Positions 61,569-64,000 of a DNA stretch of 64,000 bases are shown here, piece by piece. The DNA is from Rhynochetos jubatus (taxonomy: Eukaryota; Chordata; Aves; Eurypygiformes; Rhynochetidae). The notes below the pieces were generated by a model. The model was not told the DNA's origin and searched no databases. It was given only the letters and a program-made list of their open reading frames with translations. The DNA lies in the NCBI GenBank assembly GCA_027574665.1, contig CM050657.1, positions 12,660,404-12,724,403 on the forward strand. Direction: 5' to 3'. The translations under genes and the position numbers were made by a program. The first letter of the stretch is position 1; every line of letters starts with the position of its first letter.

Positions 61569-62273
61569 GTGGGTGCAGTGTTTTGCTCCTCTTGGCAGGC
61601 CTTTGCAATGCCAGCTAGCCCTGGAGCTGTGGGCTTTCTGGTTCTCCGGACGCTAACCCTAGGCGTAACCCTAATTGTTAGGGTGCGCCTTTTCCGGCCC
61701 CGGCCCCTGTGGGTTCTGGCTAGGGAAGGTGGGGAGGCAGCAATGTGGGTGCAGTGTTTTGCTGCTCTTGGCAGGCCTTTGCAATGCCAGCTAGCCCTGG
61801 AGCTGTGGCCTTTCTGGTTCTCCGGACGCTAACCCTAAGCGTAACCCTAATATTTAACGTGTGCGGTTTCCGTCTCCGTCCCCTGTGGGTTCTGGCTAAT
61901 AAAGGTGGGGAGGCAGCAACGTGGGTACAGTGTTTTGCTGCTCTTGGCAGGCCTTTGCAATGCCAGCTAGCCCTGGAGCTGTGGGCTTTCTGGTTCTCCG
62001 GACGCTAACCCTAGGTGTAACCCTAATATTTGACGTGCGCGTTTTCCGGCCCCGGCCCCCCTGGGTTCTGGCTAGGAAAGGTGGGGAGGCAGCAATGTGG
62101 GTGCAGTGTTTTGCTCCTCTTGGCAGGTCTTTGCAATGCCAGCTAGCCCTGGAGCTGTGGGCTTTCTGGTTCTCCAGATGCTAACCCTAAGCGTAACCCT
62201 AATTGTTCGGGTGCGCGGTTTTCCGTCCCCGGCCCCTGTGGGTTCTGGCTAGGAAAGGTGGGGAGGCAGCAAT
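61569..62273 (+). repeat. Four-monomer unit, copy 1 (705 bp)
   Basis: Tandemly repeated at 62274-62978. Shared markers: GCGCCTTTTCC, TGTGGCCTTTC, GCAACGTGGGTACAG, TAGGTGTAACC, GGCAGGTCTTTGC (loss of AGGCCT) and CGGTTTTCCGTCC. The extra T in the last makes the 177-bp monomers at 62097 and 62802. Copies differ at very few positions (for example CGTCTCCGTCC versus CGTCCCCGGCC), so this is one of the youngest duplications in the window. Confidence 0.93.
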
Positions 62274-62978
62274 GTGGGTGCAGTATTTTGCTGCTCTTGG
62301 CAGGCCTTTGCAATGCCAGCTAGCCCTGGAGCTGTGGGCTTTCTGGTTCTCCGGACGCTAACCCTAGGCGTAACCCTAATTGTTAGGGTGCGCCTTTTCC
62401 GGCCCCGGCCCCTGTGGGTTCTGGCTAGGGAAGGTGGGGAGGCAGCAATGTGGGTGCAGTGTTTTGCTGCTCTTGGCAGGCCTTTGCAATGCCAGCTAGC
62501 CCTGGAGCTGTGGCCTTTCTGGTTCTCCGGACGCTAACCCTAAGCGTAACCCTAATATTTAACGTGTGCGGTTTCCGTCCCCGGCCCCTGTGGGTTCTGG
62601 CTAATAAAGGTGGGGAGGCAGCAACGTGGGTACAGTGTTTTGCTGCTCTTGGCAGGCCTTTGCAATGCCAGCTAGCCCTGGAGCTGTGGGCTTTCTGGTT
62701 CTCCGGACGCTAACCCTAGGTGTAACCCTAATATTTGACGTGCGCGTTTTCCGGCCCCGGCCCCCCTGGGTTCTGGCTAGGAAAGGTGGGGAGGCAGCAA
62801 TGTGGGTGCAGTGTTTTGCTCCTCTTGGCAGGTCTTTGCAATGCCAGCTAGCCCTGGAGCTGTGGGCTTTCTGGTTCTCCAGATGCTAACCCTAAGCGTA
62901 ACCCTAATTGTTCGGGTGCGCGGTTTTCCGTCCCCGGCCCCTGTGGGTTCTGGCTAGGAAAGGTGGGGAGGCAGCAAT
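62274..62978 (+). repeat. Four-monomer unit, copy 2 (705 bp)
   Basis: Second copy of 61569-62273. Its first monomer has GCAGTATTTTG, which also appears in the monomer that follows the block (62979) but not at 61569. This places the exchange boundary just before that segment. The 177-bp monomer is 62802-62978. Confidence 0.93.
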
Positions 62979-63858
62979 GTGGGTGCAGTATTTTGCTGCT
63001 CTTGGCAGGCCTTTGCAATGCCAGCTAGCCCTGGAGCTGTGGGCTTTCTGGTTCTCCGGACGCTAACCCTAGGCGTAACCCTAATATTTGACGTGCGCGG
63101 TTTCCGGCCCCGGCCCCTGTGGGTTCTGGCTAGGGAAGTTGGGGAGGCAGCAATGTGGGTGCAGTGTTTTGCTCCTCTTGGCAGGCCTTTGCAATGCCAG
63201 CTAGCCCTGGAGCTGTGGGCTTTCTGGTTCTCCGGACGCTAACCCTAAGCGTAACCCTAATTGTTAGGGTGCGCGGTTTCCGTCCCCGGCCCCTGTGGGT
63301 TCTGGCTAGGGAAGGTGGGGAGGCAGCAATGTGGGTGCAGTGTTTTGCTCCTCTTGGCAGGCCTTTGCAATGCCAGCTAGCCCTGGAGCTGTGGGCTTTC
63401 TGGTTCTCCGGACGCTAACCCTAGGCGTAACCCTAATTGTTAGGGTGCGCGGTTTCCGGCCCTTGCCCCTCTGGGTTCTGGCTAATAAAGGTGGGGAGGC
63501 AGCAATGTGGGTGCAGTGTTTTGCTGCTCTTGGCAGGCCTTTGCAATGCCAGCTAGCCCTGGAGCTGTGGGCTTTCTGGTTCTCCGGACGCTAACCCTAA
63601 GCGTAACCCTAATTGTTAGGGTGCGCGGCTTCCGGCTGCGGCCCCTGTGGGTTCTGGCTAGGAAAGGTGGAGAGGCAGCAATGTGGGTGCAGTGTTTTGC
63701 TGCTCTTGGCAGGCCTTTGCAATGCCAGCTAGCCCTGGAGCTGTGGGCTTTCTGGTTCTCCGGACGCTAACCCTAAGCGTAACCCTAATATTTGACGTGC
63801 GCGGTTTCCGGCCCCGGCCCCCCTGGGTTCTGGCTAGGAAAGGTGGGGAGGCAGCAAT

Positions 63859-64000
63859 GTGGGTGCAGTGTTTTGCTCCTTTTGGCAGGCCTTTGCAATG
63901 CCAGCTAGCCCTGGAGCTGTGGGCTTTCTGGTTCTCCGGACGCTAACCCTAGGCGTAACCCTAATATTTGATGTGCGCGGTTTCCGTCCACGGCCCCTCT
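63859..64000 (+). repeat. Last monomer, cut by the window end
   Basis: 142 bp of a type B monomer, ending in CGGCCCCTCT. It carries GCTCCTTTTGG and TTTGATGTGCG, a CpG transition of TTTGACGTGCG. The array continues beyond the window. Confidence 0.9.

Larger units (their letters stand above)
1..64000 (+). repeat. 176-bp satellite array with embedded telomere-like motifs
   Basis: Head-to-tail tandem repeat filling the window. Landmarks recur every 176 bp from end to end: an ATG in GCAATGTGGGTGCAG, GCTAGC, CTCCGGACG and the TAACCC motif. Counting the ATG landmark (implied position 0, then 176, 352 ... 63859) gives 363 monomers plus a 142-bp remainder. All monomers share one orientation, and no unique DNA or transposon interrupts them. 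Ten monomers have other lengths: 170 bp at 6864, 52782 and 53831; 173 bp at 27978, 30263, 33428 and 36593; 175 bp at 53304; 177 bp at 62097 and 62802. These offsets account exactly for the phase of the last landmark. The monomer is GC-rich and contains TTAGGG-type hexamers, which fits a vertebrate subtelomeric satellite. I cannot name the species or satellite family. It is non-coding: open frames of 87 codons are by-products of the repeat. Confidence 0.98.

Noticed and set aside
176-63946. Hundreds of ~87-codon open frames with near-identical predicted proteins
   Set aside because: They repeat every 176 bp, overlap their neighbours by 88 bp in another frame, and end at the TAA of the telomeric motif. 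Consecutive copies use different frames because 176 is not divisible by 3. One protein segment is the out-of-frame reading of another. Variation concentrates in the GC-rich segment without codon pattern. No coding gene is supported.
1-64000. CRISPR array
   Set aside because: The period is long and the whole unit is conserved; there are no unique spacers between short repeats and no cas genes.
1-64000. Alpha satellite or CENP-B-box centromeric repeat
   Set aside because: Length is similar (176 versus ~171 bp), but the sequence is GC-rich, carries telomeric hexamers, and I see no TTCG...CGGG CENP-B-type box.
1-64000. Retrotransposon or other mobile element insertion
   Set aside because: Every interval is accounted for by monomers of 170-177 bp; no insertion, target-site duplication or poly(A) tail is present.

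Overview
The whole 64-kb window is one uninterrupted, head-to-tail satellite DNA array. The monomer is 176 bp, and about 363.8 copies are present: 363 monomers plus a truncated last one, with the first lacking one base. Only ten monomers deviate in length (170, 173, 175 or 177 bp). No protein-coding gene, RNA gene, transposon or unique sequence interrupts it. The many 87-codon open frames come from the monomer itself. They start at the same ATG in each monomer, run 1.5 monomers and stop at the TAA of the next telomere-like motif. Because 176 is not a multiple of 3, neighbouring copies read the same DNA in different frames, so I annotate no CDS.

Each monomer has three parts. (1) A telomere-like motif holds two TAACCCTAA nonamers separated by GCG, often followed by an inverted TTAGGG. 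(2) A CpG-dense, GC-rich and variable stretch follows it, with about 7-8 CpGs in ~56 bp including the telomeric part. (3) A ~120-bp CpG-free segment contains a nearly invariant core of ~100 bp. The TTAGGG-type hexamer, high GC content, CpG-decay pattern and array size suggest a vertebrate subtelomeric or subterminal satellite assembled from long reads. I do not recognise the species or a named satellite family. The C-rich telomeric strand is on the + strand, so if orientation reflects origin the chromosome end lies to the left. Other TTAGGG lineages cannot be formally excluded from sequence alone.

The array is regionally structured by monomer subtypes and nested segmental duplications. About 1-6.4 kb carries CCAGCCCCAG-type monomers with short dimer and 5-mer repeats. 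About 6.4-11.4 kb carries uninterrupted telomeric hexamers and AATACAGG variants. Positions 10,554-22,521 are two copies of a long higher-order block (36 and 32 monomers). About 22.5-45 kb is a turnover zone of 13-, 14- and 18-monomer periods, marked by 173-bp monomers, TGTGGATGCAG monomers and CATATG monomers. About 45-64 kb carries ATTGTTCGGG and CCAGATG variants with short 2- to 6-monomer duplications. The most interesting signal is that nearly every nucleosome-sized monomer retains two matches to the TRF1/TRF2 consensus YTAGGGTTR (on the - strand). The commonest polymorphism in the motif (TAAGCG/TAGGCG) leaves that consensus intact. This suggests, but does not prove, a shelterin-binding subtelomeric platform.
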